DNA of 64,000 bases from Pseudoalteromonas carrageenovora IAM 12662. GTDB taxonomy: Bacteria > Pseudomonadota > Gammaproteobacteria > Enterobacterales > Alteromonadaceae. The position numbers were made by a program, and so were the translations under genes. This document shows positions 26,077 to 34,944 of the stretch, one piece after another (within the stretch, counting starts at the first letter, position 1; each line of letters begins with the position of its first letter). Where the stretch lies: assembly GCF_900239935.1 (NCBI RefSeq), contig NZ_LT965928.1, positions 802,174 through 866,173 of the forward strand, read 5' to 3'. The notes below the pieces were generated by a model. It searched no databases. It saw nothing but the letters and a program-made list of their open reading frames with translations, and was not told the origin of the DNA.

Positions 26077-26708
26077 AAAAGTGGCTAAGTACAGGCTTAT
26101 TAATTGCTGGGCTTGGATTATTTGGTCATGGTGTTTATATGCAAGCAAAGGCATGGCTTGCTCAAGTATTAATTGAGCAAGCATGGCAAGAAGCACTAAA
26201 GTCCCCAAGCGCTAAAGTAAAACCTTGGTTTTACGCCGACAACTTTGTAACTGCACAGCTTAATTGGCCTAAGCATAATAAAACGCTGACTGTATTGGCG
26301 GGGGCAAGCGGTCGAAATTTGGCATTTGCCCCAAGCCAATTTTTACCCGCCGGAGAGCTTGGTGGTAAAGCGCACGGTAATCCAAAAGGTGCGTTAATCG
26401 CGGGGCATAACGACACCCACTTTGCATTTTTGCAACACGCTAAAGTGGGTGAAATGTTCACTTTGCAATTGCAAAGCGCAGAAATACAAGTTTATAAAGT
26501 AACGGGGATAGAAGTGATTCATCAATCCCAACATGAGTTTTTACAAAAGTCGGGGCTTTATTTACTCACCTGTTACCCTTTTGATTCACTAGCTGCTGGT
26601 ACTGATTTAAGGCTATTGGTTTCAGCTGAACTAATGCCAGATAAAGTAGTATCTGCATTAATATCTTCGCCAGATTCACTAAGTGGAATATCAACCACTA
26701 GTTCTTGA
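26073..26708 (+). CDS. Class GN (proteobacterial dedicated) sortase
   Basis: This 211-residue membrane-anchored transpeptidase should cleave its target at LPQTD and link it to an unknown acceptor on the outer face of the inner membrane. It has an N-terminal helix (about 5-23) and the sortase catalytic residues His112 (AGHNDTHF), Cys167 (LTCYPF) and Arg180 (DLRLLV). It is coupled to its single target gene through an ATGA overlap. The last 24 residues beyond LLVSAEL look like an extension. Its final 136 bases overlap the end of the convergent EamA gene. Confidence 0.93.
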   Translation: MKKWLSTGLLIAGLGLFGHGVYMQAKAWLAQVLIEQAWQEALKSPSAKVKPWFYADNFVTAQLNWPKHNKTLTVLAGASGRNLAFAPSQFLPAGELGGKAHGNPKGALIAGHNDTHFAFLQHAKVGEMFTLQLQSAEIQVYKVTGIEVIHQSQHEFLQKSGLYLLTCYPFDSLAAGTDLRLLVSAELMPDKVVSALISSPDSLSGISTTSS

Positions 26709-27604
26709 TGACGCTGGCTTATCATTACACCAATAAACACGACAAAGATGCTTAGCCATTGCCAAACGTTAAGTACTTCTCCCAAAATAATGGCTGACAA
26801 AATAAGCGTAAATATAGGGATTAAATTAGAATATGCTGCCGCAGTTAATACTGACACTTTACTAATGGCGTAGTTATACATGCCGTAGCCTCCAAGGGTG
26901 ACGCACGAGCCTAGATATAAAATACTCATAAGTGCGGTTAAGTCGTGTTGGTTTTCGCTTGGCAAGTCGATAAAAAATAAAAAGGGCGCAAAAAATAAAC
27001 TACCGCTAATACCTTGAAGTGCAATAAGGGTAATGGGGGAGTACCGGTTTGCTAAATGTTTAATACTAACGGTATAAAAAGCAGCGCACACCATGGCCAT
27101 GAGCTCTAAAAAATTACCGAGTAGTGGGTTAGGTGCTTGCTCGGAGTTAGGAGAGAGTAATGTAAGTAAAATACTGCCGCCAATACACAAGGTAAAACCG
27201 ACAACAATGGCTTTACTTATGTACTCTTTAAGCATTAAAAACGCTAGTAACGCCACAATAATAGGCAAGCACGACACAATAACACCCGCCTGCGAGGCTG
27301 AGGTGTACTCCATTGCATGACCTTCAAATAAAAAGTATAAGCAAGGCTCAGCAAGCGACATTCCCAGTAAATATTTCCAGTCACCTTTTAAATATTCAAA
27401 TCGAATAACGTAACGCCATAAACAGAGCGATAAAACTAACGTGGTCAGCATGCGCAAAAATATCACTAATGCGGGGTCGTAAATGGCAATAGCATACTTA
27501 AGTGCAATAAAAGAGCTGCCCCATAAAAAGGTGGCAATAATTAAACATAAACTGGCGGGCATAGCGGGTAATTTAAACAATAAAATATAATGCGATCCTA
27601 GCAT
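26573..27604 (-). CDS. EamA/DMT-family membrane transporter
   Basis: The protein has ten predicted membrane helices in two EamA repeats (first FLWGSSFIALKYAI; second FLELMAMVCAAFYTVSIKHLA), typical of the 10-TMS drug/metabolite exporters. Substrate unknown. The ATG at 27604 gives 343 residues; an ATG at 27562 (MPASLCLI) or a longer frame to 27685 is also possible, and none has a good ribosome site. After the tenth helix about 40 hydrophilic residues read antisense to the sortase gene. Its TAA stop (26573-26575) overlaps the codon of the sortase catalytic Cys. Confidence 0.85.
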   Translation of the reverse strand: MLGSHYILLFKLPAMPASLCLIIATFLWGSSFIALKYAIAIYDPALVIFLRMLTTLVLSLCLWRYVIRFEYLKGDWKYLLGMSLAEPCLYFLFEGHAMEYTSASQAGVIVSCLPIIVALLAFLMLKEYISKAIVVGFTLCIGGSILLTLLSPNSEQAPNPLLGNFLELMAMVCAAFYTVSIKHLANRYSPITLIALQGISGSLFFAPFLFFIDLPSENQHDLTALMSILYLGSCVTLGGYGMYNYAISKVSVLTAAAYSNLIPIFTLILSAIILGEVLNVWQWLSIFVVFIGVMISQRHQELVVDIPLSESGEDINADTTLSGISSAETNSLKSVPAASESKG

Positions 27605-27679
27605 GAATAATTTTAACTTGTTCAAAAATACCGAGCTGGTATAAGTTAAATTATCTAAAAATTTTAATAGTAAAAAATA

Positions 27680-28783
27680 ATGCAAAGGGAACAGGTAATA
27701 GTTGTAAAGCTTGGTACAAGTGTACTTACTGGTGGCACCGATAAATTAGACAAAGCACACATGGTTGAACTTGTACGCCAGTGTAGTGAGCTTAAAAAAC
27801 AAGGCCACCAAGTCATTTTAGTATCAAGCGGCGCTGTTGCAGCAGGTCGTGAGCAACTTATTAAACCCTGTGGCCGAAGCCTGATTGATAAGCAAATGTT
27901 AGCGGCAGTAGGGCAAGGCCAACTTATCCATATTTGGCAAAGCTTATTTGCTTTATATGGTATTAACGTAGGGCAAATGTTACTAACCCGAGCGGATGTA
28001 GATGATCGCGCTCGCTATTTAAATGCTCGCGATACACTCACCGCATTATTAAATTACGATGTAGTGCCCATTATTAACGAAAACGATGCAGTCGCTACAA
28101 GCGAAATTAAAGTGGGCGATAACGATAACTTATCGGCCCTTGTAGCTATTTTGGCTAATGCCAACAAGTTATTGCTACTTACCGACCAAGAAGGCTTATT
28201 TACCAGCGACCCGCGCACTAATGCTGATGCAAAGCTAATTGACGAAGTAACCCACATAAACGATGAACTTCGCCAACTTGCTGGTGGCAGTGGGACAAAC
28301 TTAGGCACCGGCGGTATGGCCACAAAACTCCAAGCTGCCGATATAGCAAGGCGCGCAGGGGTTGAGGTTATTATTGCCAAAGGTGCTGGAAACAACGTTA
28401 TTTTAAAATGCATGAGTGAGCAATTACCGGGGACGCGTTTTTTAAAGCTTAGTGCGCCAAAAGATGGCCGTAAAAAATGGCTAATGGCAGGGCCTAAAAG
28501 CACAGGCCAAATAATGATTGATGAAGGGGCCATTGCAGCACTGCAAAACAAAGGCGCAAGTTTACTCTCTAAAGGAGTTACAAGTGCATTTGGTCGCTTT
28601 GAGCGAGGCGACTTAATAGATCTAATTGATGTCGATAACCAAGTTATTGCACGTGGCCTAACACGCTTTAGCAGTGTTGAGGTAAATAAAATTAAAGGAG
28701 CGCATTCAAATCAAATAGGCAATTTACTCGATTACGATACAGGAGCAGAGGTATTACACCGAGACGATTTAGTCTTATTTTAA
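27680..28783 (+). CDS. proB: Glutamate 5-kinase
   Basis: ProB phosphorylates glutamate, the first and feedback-controlled step of proline synthesis. At 367 residues it equals the E. coli enzyme. The amino-acid-kinase domain shows [32 protein letters not shown] and [13 protein letters not shown], and the C-terminal PUA domain spans roughly 275-360. The usual partner proA does not follow; the next gene is a diguanylate cyclase. There is no clear ribosome site before the ATG, and the start lies close to the divergent EamA gene. Confidence 0.96.
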   Translation: MQREQVIVVKLGTSVLTGGTDKLDKAHMVELVRQCSELKKQGHQVILVSSGAVAAGREQLIKPCGRSLIDKQMLAAVGQGQLIHIWQSLFALYGINVGQMLLTRADVDDRARYLNARDTLTALLNYDVVPIINENDAVATSEIKVGDNDNLSALVAILANANKLLLLTDQEGLFTSDPRTNADAKLIDEVTHINDELRQLAGGSGTNLGTGGMATKLQAADIARRAGVEVIIAKGAGNNVILKCMSEQLPGTRFLKLSAPKDGRKKWLMAGPKSTGQIMIDEGAIAALQNKGASLLSKGVTSAFGRFERGDLIDLIDVDNQVIARGLTRFSSVEVNKIKGAHSNQIGNLLDYDTGAEVLHRDDLVLF

Positions 28784-28809
28784 ACCTACTTTAGTATGGG
28801 AATAAGGTG

Positions 28810-28871
28810 TTGCTAATAATTTAGCAAAACTGATAATTTTGTCTAAACTGTTGAGATAATAAACAGTTTAG
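28810..28871 (+). promoter_or_regulatory. Two hairpins in the leader of a diguanylate cyclase gene
   Basis: TTGCTAA-TAAT-TTAGCAA (28810-28827) is followed by a 10-bp perfect stem CTAAACTGTT/AACAGTTTAG with a 9-base loop (28843-28871). The second ends nine bases before the ATG, and no ribosome binding site lies between. They could end proB transcription, limit translation of the cyclase, or both. Confidence 0.4.
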
Positions 28872-28880
28872 GCATTTTTA

Positions 28881-29855
28881 ATGAAGGCGAATAGTTGCGG
28901 GCATGAATGGATTGTTAAGCTTACACAGCAAGAAGAGGAAAGCGACTTAGACACTGCTCTTATTCAAATTATTGCCGATTTACTCGAAATCAAGCACTTT
29001 GCCATATACATAAATAAACATATTTCGAGGCCATTGCCTCCTACATTAATTAACACCAGCAGTAGCCTTAAAGCTTTATCTCCCACAGAAGCCTTATTGG
29101 TTCTTCATAAGGTTTCTCAGAATAAAATACGAGTAAGCCGCAGTAGCAACGTAATTAGAAGTTACTTACCTGTTTATCACTTAGGCGAAGTAATGGGGGT
29201 TTTATTAATAGAAACTCAGCATGCACTAAGTGAACGCATAACCGCGTTGGCTATTCATATTTTAAATATTTATGCTAATCAACTCGGGCTTTTGTATAAA
29301 TCGCGCTTAGACCCGTTAACAGAGCTATTAAATAGGCAAACATTTGACAAAAAAGTAATTGAAATAGTTTCAGGTAATGGCTTTTTAAAACCACGAAGTG
29401 AGGTTTCAAATAAGCGTCGATGGTATTTAGCCATTGCCGACATTGATCTTTTTAAAAATGTAAATGATAACTACGGACATGTAATTGGCGATGAGGTTAT
29501 TTTGTTAGTGGCAAGGCTTTTAAAAAATAACTTTAGATTAGAGGATTACGTATTTAGATACGGTGGTGAAGAGTTTGCGGTATTATTTCAAACTAAAACA
29601 GAGACCGAAGCGCGTGTTGCCCTTAACAGATTACGCTTAAATGTTGCAGAGTATCCTTTTCCGCAAGTAGGGCAGCTCACCATTAGCTGTGGTTTTTTAG
29701 AACTTGCCAGTATTGATACGGTTTCAAGCATTGTTAACCAAGCAGATTTAGCCCTATATCACTCTAAAAATAATGGCCGAAACAGAGTAACTTCTTATAA
29801 TGAATTAGGCGTAAACTTCCAACAACAAGTAGATAACAGCATTGAGCTTTTTTGA
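28881..29855 (+). CDS. Diguanylate cyclase with N-terminal sensor region
   Basis: The 324-residue cytosolic protein makes c-di-GMP from two GTP. The N-terminal part (about 1-145) has no membrane helix and a GAF-like feel (LPVYHLGEVMGVLLIET). The GGDEF domain has DPLTELLNR, DIDLFKNVNDNYGH and the active site RYGGEEF. Five residues before GGEEF stands RLED, an intact RxxD inhibitory site, so product feedback is expected. It lies downstream of proB behind two hairpins. Confidence 0.92.
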   Translation: MKANSCGHEWIVKLTQQEEESDLDTALIQIIADLLEIKHFAIYINKHISRPLPPTLINTSSSLKALSPTEALLVLHKVSQNKIRVSRSSNVIRSYLPVYHLGEVMGVLLIETQHALSERITALAIHILNIYANQLGLLYKSRLDPLTELLNRQTFDKKVIEIVSGNGFLKPRSEVSNKRRWYLAIADIDLFKNVNDNYGHVIGDEVILLVARLLKNNFRLEDYVFRYGGEEFAVLFQTKTETEARVALNRLRLNVAEYPFPQVGQLTISCGFLELASIDTVSSIVNQADLALYHSKNNGRNRVTSYNELGVNFQQQVDNSIELF

Positions 29856-29911
29856 TTGTAAATTTGTGCTAAAATCTGGCTCCTTAAATTGTTGTAGGCA
29901 GAGCACAAAAC

Positions 29912-30271
29912 ATGAAATTCGTTCGTTGGTTTTTAGGTTGTATAATTTTATTCTTTAATTTTGTATTTACTCCTCGCAGTAAAAAGCGTGCAAGCGACGA
30001 GCAAGCAAAGCTTGATCTGCAAACCTCACAATTTAAACTTTATCAATTTAAATCATGCCCGTTTTGCGTAAAAGTGCGCCGTGCTATTAAGCGCGAAGGC
30101 TTAAAAGTAGAAACGCGTGATGCAAAAAATAATCAGCAATATCGTCAAGAGTTGTTAGAGCAAGGCGGCAAAATTAAAGTGCCATGCCTACGTATTGAAA
30201 AAGATGGCCAAGTACAATGGCTATACGAATCAAACGATATTATTGCTTACTTAAATAAAGTAGCAGCTTAA
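29912..30271 (+). CDS. Membrane-anchored glutaredoxin
   Basis: The 119-residue protein has an N-terminal membrane helix (about 5-20) followed by a basic segment (PRSKKR), placing the C-terminal domain in the cytosol. That domain is a glutaredoxin: redox motif CPFC (Cys49, Cys52), then KVPCLRI with the cis-Pro of the thioredoxin fold and a GSH-binding-like SNDIIAYL. It would reduce disulfides or glutathione adducts near the membrane. It lies 46 bases before gltX, so co-transcription is possible. Confidence 0.88.
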   Translation: MKFVRWFLGCIILFFNFVFTPRSKKRASDEQAKLDLQTSQFKLYQFKSCPFCVKVRRAIKREGLKVETRDAKNNQQYRQELLEQGGKIKVPCLRIEKDGQVQWLYESNDIIAYLNKVAA

Positions 30272-30317
30272 ACGTAACCATATAATTTTTATCTCACTTA
30301 TTTAAAGAGACATTACC

Positions 30318-31802
30318 ATGACAATCCGTACTCGTGTTGCCCCGTCACCAACAGGTGACCCGCATCTTGGCACAGCTTACATTGCTTTATTTAACTACTG
30401 TTTTGCTAAACAGCAAGGCGGCGAGTTTGTTCTTCGTATTGAAGATACCGACCAAGTGCGCAGCACACCAGAATCAGAGCAAGCTATTATGGATAGCCTG
30501 CGTTGGTTAGGCCTTGAGTGGGATCATGGCCCTGACGTAGGTGGTGAATTTGGTCCTTACCGTCAATCTGAGCGTAGCGATTTATATAAAAAATACGCGC
30601 ACCAGCTAGTTGAGCAAGGTAAAGCGTTTTACTGTTTTGCTACAAGCGAAGAGCTTGATCAAATGCGCGAAGAGCAAATGGCCGAAGGTCTGCGCCCTAA
30701 GTACGATGGTCGTGGTTTAAACCACACAGAAGACGAAATTAAAGCAAACCTAGCTGCTGGTAAGCCTTACGTTATACGTATGAAAATACCAAGCGAAGGC
30801 ACCTTTAAATTTAACGACTACCTACGCGACGAAATTGAGATCCCCTGGGAAAACGTAGACATGCAAGTGCTATTAAAAGCCGATGGTTTCCCAACGTACT
30901 TTTTAGCAAACGTGGTAGATGATCACCACATGCAAATTAGCCATATTTTCCGTGGCGAAGAGTGGATTAACTCAGCACCTAAACTATTAAAACTTTACGA
31001 AGATTTTGGTTGGGAAGCGCCAGTATTAGGGCATTTACCATTATTGCGTAACCCAGATAAATCAAAGCTTTCTAAGCGTAAAAACCCAACCAGTATTAAT
31101 TACTATAAAGAAATGGGTTACCTACCAGAAGCGGTGCTTAACTACTTAGGCCGTATGGGTTGGTCAATGCCTGATGAGCGTGAAAAATTCACCCTTAACG
31201 AGATGATTGAAAACTTCGACATGAAGCGAGTATCGCTTGGTGGCCCAGTATTTGACGTAGACAAGCTAAGCTGGTTAAACGGCACGTGGATCCGCGAAAA
31301 CCTAACTGACGAAGAGCTTGTGCAGCGTTTTGTTGATTGGAAGTTTAACGGTGAAATGCTAGCTAAAGTATTACCAGAAGCTAAAACGCGTATTAATACG
31401 TTGTCGGATATGGTTGATTTAGCCGGTCACTTTGTTGGGGGGATTCCAACTTACGACCCAGCACTTTTAACTGCGGGCAAAGCTGACGAAAACGTAATAC
31501 GCCAAGCGCTACAATTTTTTGTATGGCAATTAGAAGGCTTACGTAGCTTTGAAAAGCCAGCTATTTTTGCCATTGCAAAAGAAGTCGCTACATTCCATGA
31601 GCTTAAAATTAAAGACTTTTTAGAGCCAATATTTGTAGCAATCACAGGTAAAACATCATCTACCTCTGTGCTTGATGCAATGGAAATTTTGGGCTCTGAT
31701 CTATCACGTGCGCGTATACGTGTAGCGCTTGCTCATTTAGGTATTTCTAAAAAGCAGGCTAAAAATATTGAGCGTGCGTACCGCACATACCCAAGTGCAT
31801 AA
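30318..31802 (+). CDS. gltX: Glutamyl-tRNA synthetase
   Basis: GltX charges tRNA-Glu. The 494-residue class I enzyme shows [14 protein letters not shown] (HIGH form HLGT at 16-19), [22 protein letters not shown] and KLSKRKNP (KMSKS). It resembles the Pseudomonas type more than the E. coli one: GPYRQSER is present and the zinc-binding cysteine cluster of E. coli GltX is absent. The C-terminal helical domain binds the anticodon. A good terminator follows. Confidence 0.96.
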   Translation: MTIRTRVAPSPTGDPHLGTAYIALFNYCFAKQQGGEFVLRIEDTDQVRSTPESEQAIMDSLRWLGLEWDHGPDVGGEFGPYRQSERSDLYKKYAHQLVEQGKAFYCFATSEELDQMREEQMAEGLRPKYDGRGLNHTEDEIKANLAAGKPYVIRMKIPSEGTFKFNDYLRDEIEIPWENVDMQVLLKADGFPTYFLANVVDDHHMQISHIFRGEEWINSAPKLLKLYEDFGWEAPVLGHLPLLRNPDKSKLSKRKNPTSINYYKEMGYLPEAVLNYLGRMGWSMPDEREKFTLNEMIENFDMKRVSLGGPVFDVDKLSWLNGTWIRENLTDEELVQRFVDWKFNGEMLAKVLPEAKTRINTLSDMVDLAGHFVGGIPTYDPALLTAGKADENVIRQALQFFVWQLEGLRSFEKPAIFAIAKEVATFHELKIKDFLEPIFVAITGKTSSTSVLDAMEILGSDLSRARIRVALAHLGISKKQAKNIERAYRTYPSA

Positions 31803-31820
31803 TCTTTAGTCTTACTTTAT

Positions 31821-31857
31821 AAAAAGCCGAGCTTATTAATTAAGTTCGGCTTTTTTG
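31821..31857 (+). terminator. Terminator after gltX
   Basis: AAAAAGCCGAGCTT and AAGTTCGGCTTTTTT pair around a 7-base loop with one wobble, followed by a run of T. Confidence 0.9.
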
Positions 31858-31963
31858 TTTCAGGCTGTTTGGCTATATGTCATGGTATTTTGATATTGTT
31901 TAGCGCAAGCATTCGTAATTTACTAAATGCTATAATGCTGCATGTAAACCCAAAGGAGGCAGT

Positions 31964-32263
31964 ATGATTGCACCTGTAAAAAACAAAGCCTTATTTAGCA
32001 GCAATACCTTTTCAATAAATTTAGTTACTTACCCTACAAACCACAGCGTAATGAACCATATTGACCCAGTGCAACAAGGTCGCTATTACAAGCTTAATTT
32101 TGTACTAGTAAAGCCTAAAACTGGCGGGGCATTTAAATGCTCTAAATGCATTATTAATTGGTTTAACCGCGTGTATTTATTTAGACCCGATAAGTATGAG
32201 CACAGTGTAACTAAAATAGAGTCGGGCAAGCGTGTACTACTTAGCTTTGCATTAAATATTTAG
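31964..32263 (+). CDS. Minimal 2OG-Fe(II) oxygenase-like protein
   Basis: This 99-residue protein has a very strong ribosome site (AAAGGAGG) before its ATG. Its C-terminal half follows the 2-oxoglutarate/Fe(II) oxygenase pattern: an HxD pair at His32-Ile-Asp34, LNFVLVKPKTGGAF, YLFRPDKYEHSV with the distal His80, and GKRVLLSF with a basic residue (Lys89/Arg90) for 2-oxoglutarate. If right, this is only the core double-stranded helix, much shorter than usual (about 180 or more residues). It may be an active minimal enzyme or an inactive remnant. No operon partners. Confidence 0.55.
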   Translation: MIAPVKNKALFSSNTFSINLVTYPTNHSVMNHIDPVQQGRYYKLNFVLVKPKTGGAFKCSKCIINWFNRVYLFRPDKYEHSVTKIESGKRVLLSFALNI

Positions 32264-32283
32264 CCAGAGTTAAGGGTATTTAA

Positions 32284-32676
32284 TTAATAGTCGTAGGCCT
32301 GTCCGGTGCATAAAACAGATAGGTCACAATACGATACTGAGGTTTCACTACAAGAATTGATAGTAAAGGCATTGCCGCCTCTGCGCATTGCATCCGCTTT
32401 AAGTGAATCAATCGCGTTTGATTTAGAGCGATTGTAGCTTATATTTTTATTGCCTCTACCGTCGCCATCGCAGCTTTCGCCTTCTATTCTCCCTAAAAGT
32501 GTTGCGCCACTTTCGTGTGCTTCTTGGTCGCTATAAAATTGCTGCAAATCTCTTTTATTAACGTAGGTGCCAATTTCTTGAGATAAAACGCCGTTGTCTA
32601 TATCTGTATGATAAGTCATGCCAGAGCACCCAGCCAAAGTTGTTAGTACGCTTATTGTTGCTATAACACGTAGCAT
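32284..32676 (-). CDS. RcsF-like outer-membrane lipoprotein
   Basis: The 130-residue protein starts MLRVIATISVLTTLAGCSG, a lipobox signal, after AAGGGA; the longer frame to 32739 is unlikely. Its C-terminal domain has GRIEGESC, then an Ala/Lys helix, GGNAFTINSC, VSYC and VLCTGQAYD. The four cysteines match in order the two disulfides of RcsF (GESC...SC...C...C-x-G-x-A), the surface lipoprotein that signals envelope stress to the Rcs phosphorelay in enterobacteria. No Rcs phosphorelay gene is in this window, so its partner here is uncertain. Confidence 0.72.
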   Translation of the reverse strand: MLRVIATISVLTTLAGCSGMTYHTDIDNGVLSQEIGTYVNKRDLQQFYSDQEAHESGATLLGRIEGESCDGDGRGNKNISYNRSKSNAIDSLKADAMRRGGNAFTINSCSETSVSYCDLSVLCTGQAYDY

Positions 32677-32843
32677 AATTATTAGTCCCTTATGTAGTTT
32701 GGAAAGTAAATTACTAACAAAAACAGAAGTGTGCAACATTTACTCTTAAGTTAATTGTAAGATTTAGTAAGTGATTCGACCTCTCTTTATTTTTTTTCTG
32801 GTAGTATGGATAGGTTATAAGCAGTTTAAGCAGTGAACAAACT

Positions 32844-33545
32844 ATGTTAAGTCCTTATTTTCAGCAACATGCTGATTACGTTTCTATCTCTCGTGAGCAA
32901 GGTTGTCGTTTCGCAAAATGTGTTGCCGATGACTACAACCCACTTCATGACAAAGATGCTAAAAAGTTTTGCGCGCCAGGAGACTTACTTTTTTCTTTAG
33001 TGTTAGACCGCTATGGTATAAGTGAGCGAATGGAATTTACCTTTGCTGGTATGGTTGACGAAAACACTAAACTTAATTTCCCACAAGGGGATGACGAATT
33101 TGATGTAACCAACGGCGATAAAGTTATATTAAAGGTAAAACGCGAAGGTAAAACCAGCAAATGCCCAACACTTACTAATAGCCTAATAAAAAACTATGTT
33201 GAGTTTTCTGGTGCGGCTTTCCCGCATGTAATTATTCCACTAATGGGTAAGCAAGAGGTGATGATTAACCCTGCGCGCCCAATGGTTATTTACGAGTCGA
33301 TGATTATTAACCTTGATAACATTGATATTCAAGAACCTACGCTTGAATTTGCTGAGCCAAGTTTTGAGTACGCCGGTAAACGCGGAAAAATTACTTTGCG
33401 CTTTAATTTACTAGAAAACGGCGAAAAAGTCGGTTTTGGTGAAAAGCACATGGTGGTGTCGGGTATTCGTGAATACTGCCAAGCAACGGTTGATGACTTA
33501 ATCGCGTTTTATAATGACCGCAAAGCCACGTTAAAACCGGCTTAA
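32844..33545 (+). CDS. DUF3581 family protein
   Basis: The 233-residue protein has CRFAKCVADDYNPLHDKDAKKFCAPGDLLFSLVL near its start, reminiscent of hot-dog-fold dehydratases and thioesterases (the D-x-NP-x-H pattern of MaoC-like proteins). It matches the Alteromonadales family DUF3581. The function is unknown; acyl-group chemistry is a guess from the DYNPLH motif. It is a single gene with its own terminator. Confidence 0.75.
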   Translation: MLSPYFQQHADYVSISREQGCRFAKCVADDYNPLHDKDAKKFCAPGDLLFSLVLDRYGISERMEFTFAGMVDENTKLNFPQGDDEFDVTNGDKVILKVKREGKTSKCPTLTNSLIKNYVEFSGAAFPHVIIPLMGKQEVMINPARPMVIYESMIINLDNIDIQEPTLEFAEPSFEYAGKRGKITLRFNLLENGEKVGFGEKHMVVSGIREYCQATVDDLIAFYNDRKATLKPA

Positions 33546-33558
33546 AGCTTATTTTAAA

Positions 33559-33588
33559 TAAAGGCGCTATTTATAGCGCCTTTTTTAT
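33559..33588 (+). terminator. Terminator after the DUF3581 gene
   Basis: AAGGCGCTA-TTTA-TAGCGCCTT followed by TTTTTATTA, 15 bases after the stop. Confidence 0.92.
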
Positions 33589-33638
33589 TACTAAAGCTCA
33601 GGTATAATAGCGCTCTTTGTTATTTTAAAGCTAAGCCT

Positions 33639-34886
33639 ATGTCTGCTACATCGTTCTCATCTCTTAAACTCGATTCGTTATTATTAACAGCGATTGAGCA
33701 AAATAATTACACTACGCCAACCGCAATTCAGGTTAAAACCATTCCGCCTATTTTAGCGGGCAACGATGTAATGGGCAGTGCACAAACAGGCACAGGTAAA
33801 ACAGCAGCCTTTGTATTACCACTACTACATAAGCTTTTAAATACACCTAAAAAAGATGAGCCAGGCATTGCCCGAGTGGTCATTTTAACGCCAACGCGTG
33901 AGCTTGCTCAGCAAGTATTTGCAAGCTTTGAAAAGTACGCTCAAGGCAGTAATATTAATGGCGCTTTAGCGTATGGCGGTGCAAGTATTGGCCCGCAAAT
34001 TAAAGCACTTAAAACGGCGCAAGTGATAGTGGCAACGCCAGGTCGTTTGCTCGATCATATAGTTAAAGGCAGTGTGGTGCTTTCAAGTGTTGATTCACTA
34101 GTATTCGATGAAGCAGACCGGATGCTCGACATGGGCTTTATTGACGAAATAAAACGTATTCTGCGCCACATTCCAGGCGATCGCCAAACTTTATTGTTCT
34201 CAGCAACATTTGACGATAGCGTGTTTGAGCTAAGTAAAAAGCTACTTAAAAACCCTGAGCTGATTGAAGTTGATAAACGCAATTCAGCCGCCGTTGAAGT
34301 CGAGCAAGTTATTTACTCGGTAGATGAAGACCGTAAACGCGAGTTGGTATCGCACATGATTGGTATGAAAAACTGGCGCCAAGTACTTATATTTACGCGC
34401 ACCAAGCAAATGGCCGATAAACTTGCCAAAGAAATGTGTAAAGACGGTTTAAAAACAGAATCCATTCATGGCGATAAATCGCAAGGCGCGCGTGACCGTG
34501 CACTACAAAACTTTAAAGAAGGCACTACACGCGTATTAGTTGCCACCGATGTAGCAGCGCGTGGGCTCGATATACCTGCGCTTAAATATGTAATAAATTT
34601 TGAACTGCCATACATAGCAGAAGACTACGTACACCGCATTGGCCGTACAGGTCGCGCCGGTGAGCAAGGCCTTGCAATGTCGCTAGTAAGTATTGATGAG
34701 CAATGGCTACTTGAAGAAATAGAAGTCCTACTTGATACGCGTTTAGCGCCTCAATGGTTAGAAGGTTACGAGCCAGATTTAAACAAAAAGCCTAAAGATA
34801 ATCGTAAAAACACCAATAAAGCGCGAAAAGATCGTGATAAAAAACGCATTACAGGTCAAAGAGCACCCAGTAGACGCCGTAAGTAA
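33639..34886 (+). CDS. rhlE: DEAD-box RNA helicase, RhlE family
   Basis: The 415-residue ATP-dependent RNA helicase has all core motifs: the Q motif (TPTAIQVKTIP), I (AQTGTGKT), Ia (PTRELAQQ), II (DEAD), III (SAT), IV-V (ATDVAARGLDIP) and VI (HRIGRTGRAG). The basic C-terminal tail (KKPKDNRKN to RAPSRRRK) is typical of the RhlE group, which acts on rRNA maturation and RNA decay. The rhlE symbol is by subfamily resemblance. Confidence 0.88.
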   Translation: MSATSFSSLKLDSLLLTAIEQNNYTTPTAIQVKTIPPILAGNDVMGSAQTGTGKTAAFVLPLLHKLLNTPKKDEPGIARVVILTPTRELAQQVFASFEKYAQGSNINGALAYGGASIGPQIKALKTAQVIVATPGRLLDHIVKGSVVLSSVDSLVFDEADRMLDMGFIDEIKRILRHIPGDRQTLLFSATFDDSVFELSKKLLKNPELIEVDKRNSAAVEVEQVIYSVDEDRKRELVSHMIGMKNWRQVLIFTRTKQMADKLAKEMCKDGLKTESIHGDKSQGARDRALQNFKEGTTRVLVATDVAARGLDIPALKYVINFELPYIAEDYVHRIGRTGRAGEQGLAMSLVSIDEQWLLEEIEVLLDTRLAPQWLEGYEPDLNKKPKDNRKNTNKARKDRDKKRITGQRAPSRRRK

Positions 34887-34944
34887 TAGCTTTTGTTTCG
34901 CTTTTTTGCCTATACTTGAGCTAATAAATAGCTGAGGTAAAGTT

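Noticed and set aside
28054..28551. 165-codon minus-strand frame inside proB
   Set aside because: This is a shadow of proB; it has no independent ribosome site or recognisable motif.
28881..29855. c-di-GMP riboswitch upstream of the cyclase
   Set aside because: The two hairpins there do not show the conserved bases of the known c-di-GMP-I aptamer, so I kept them only as hairpins.
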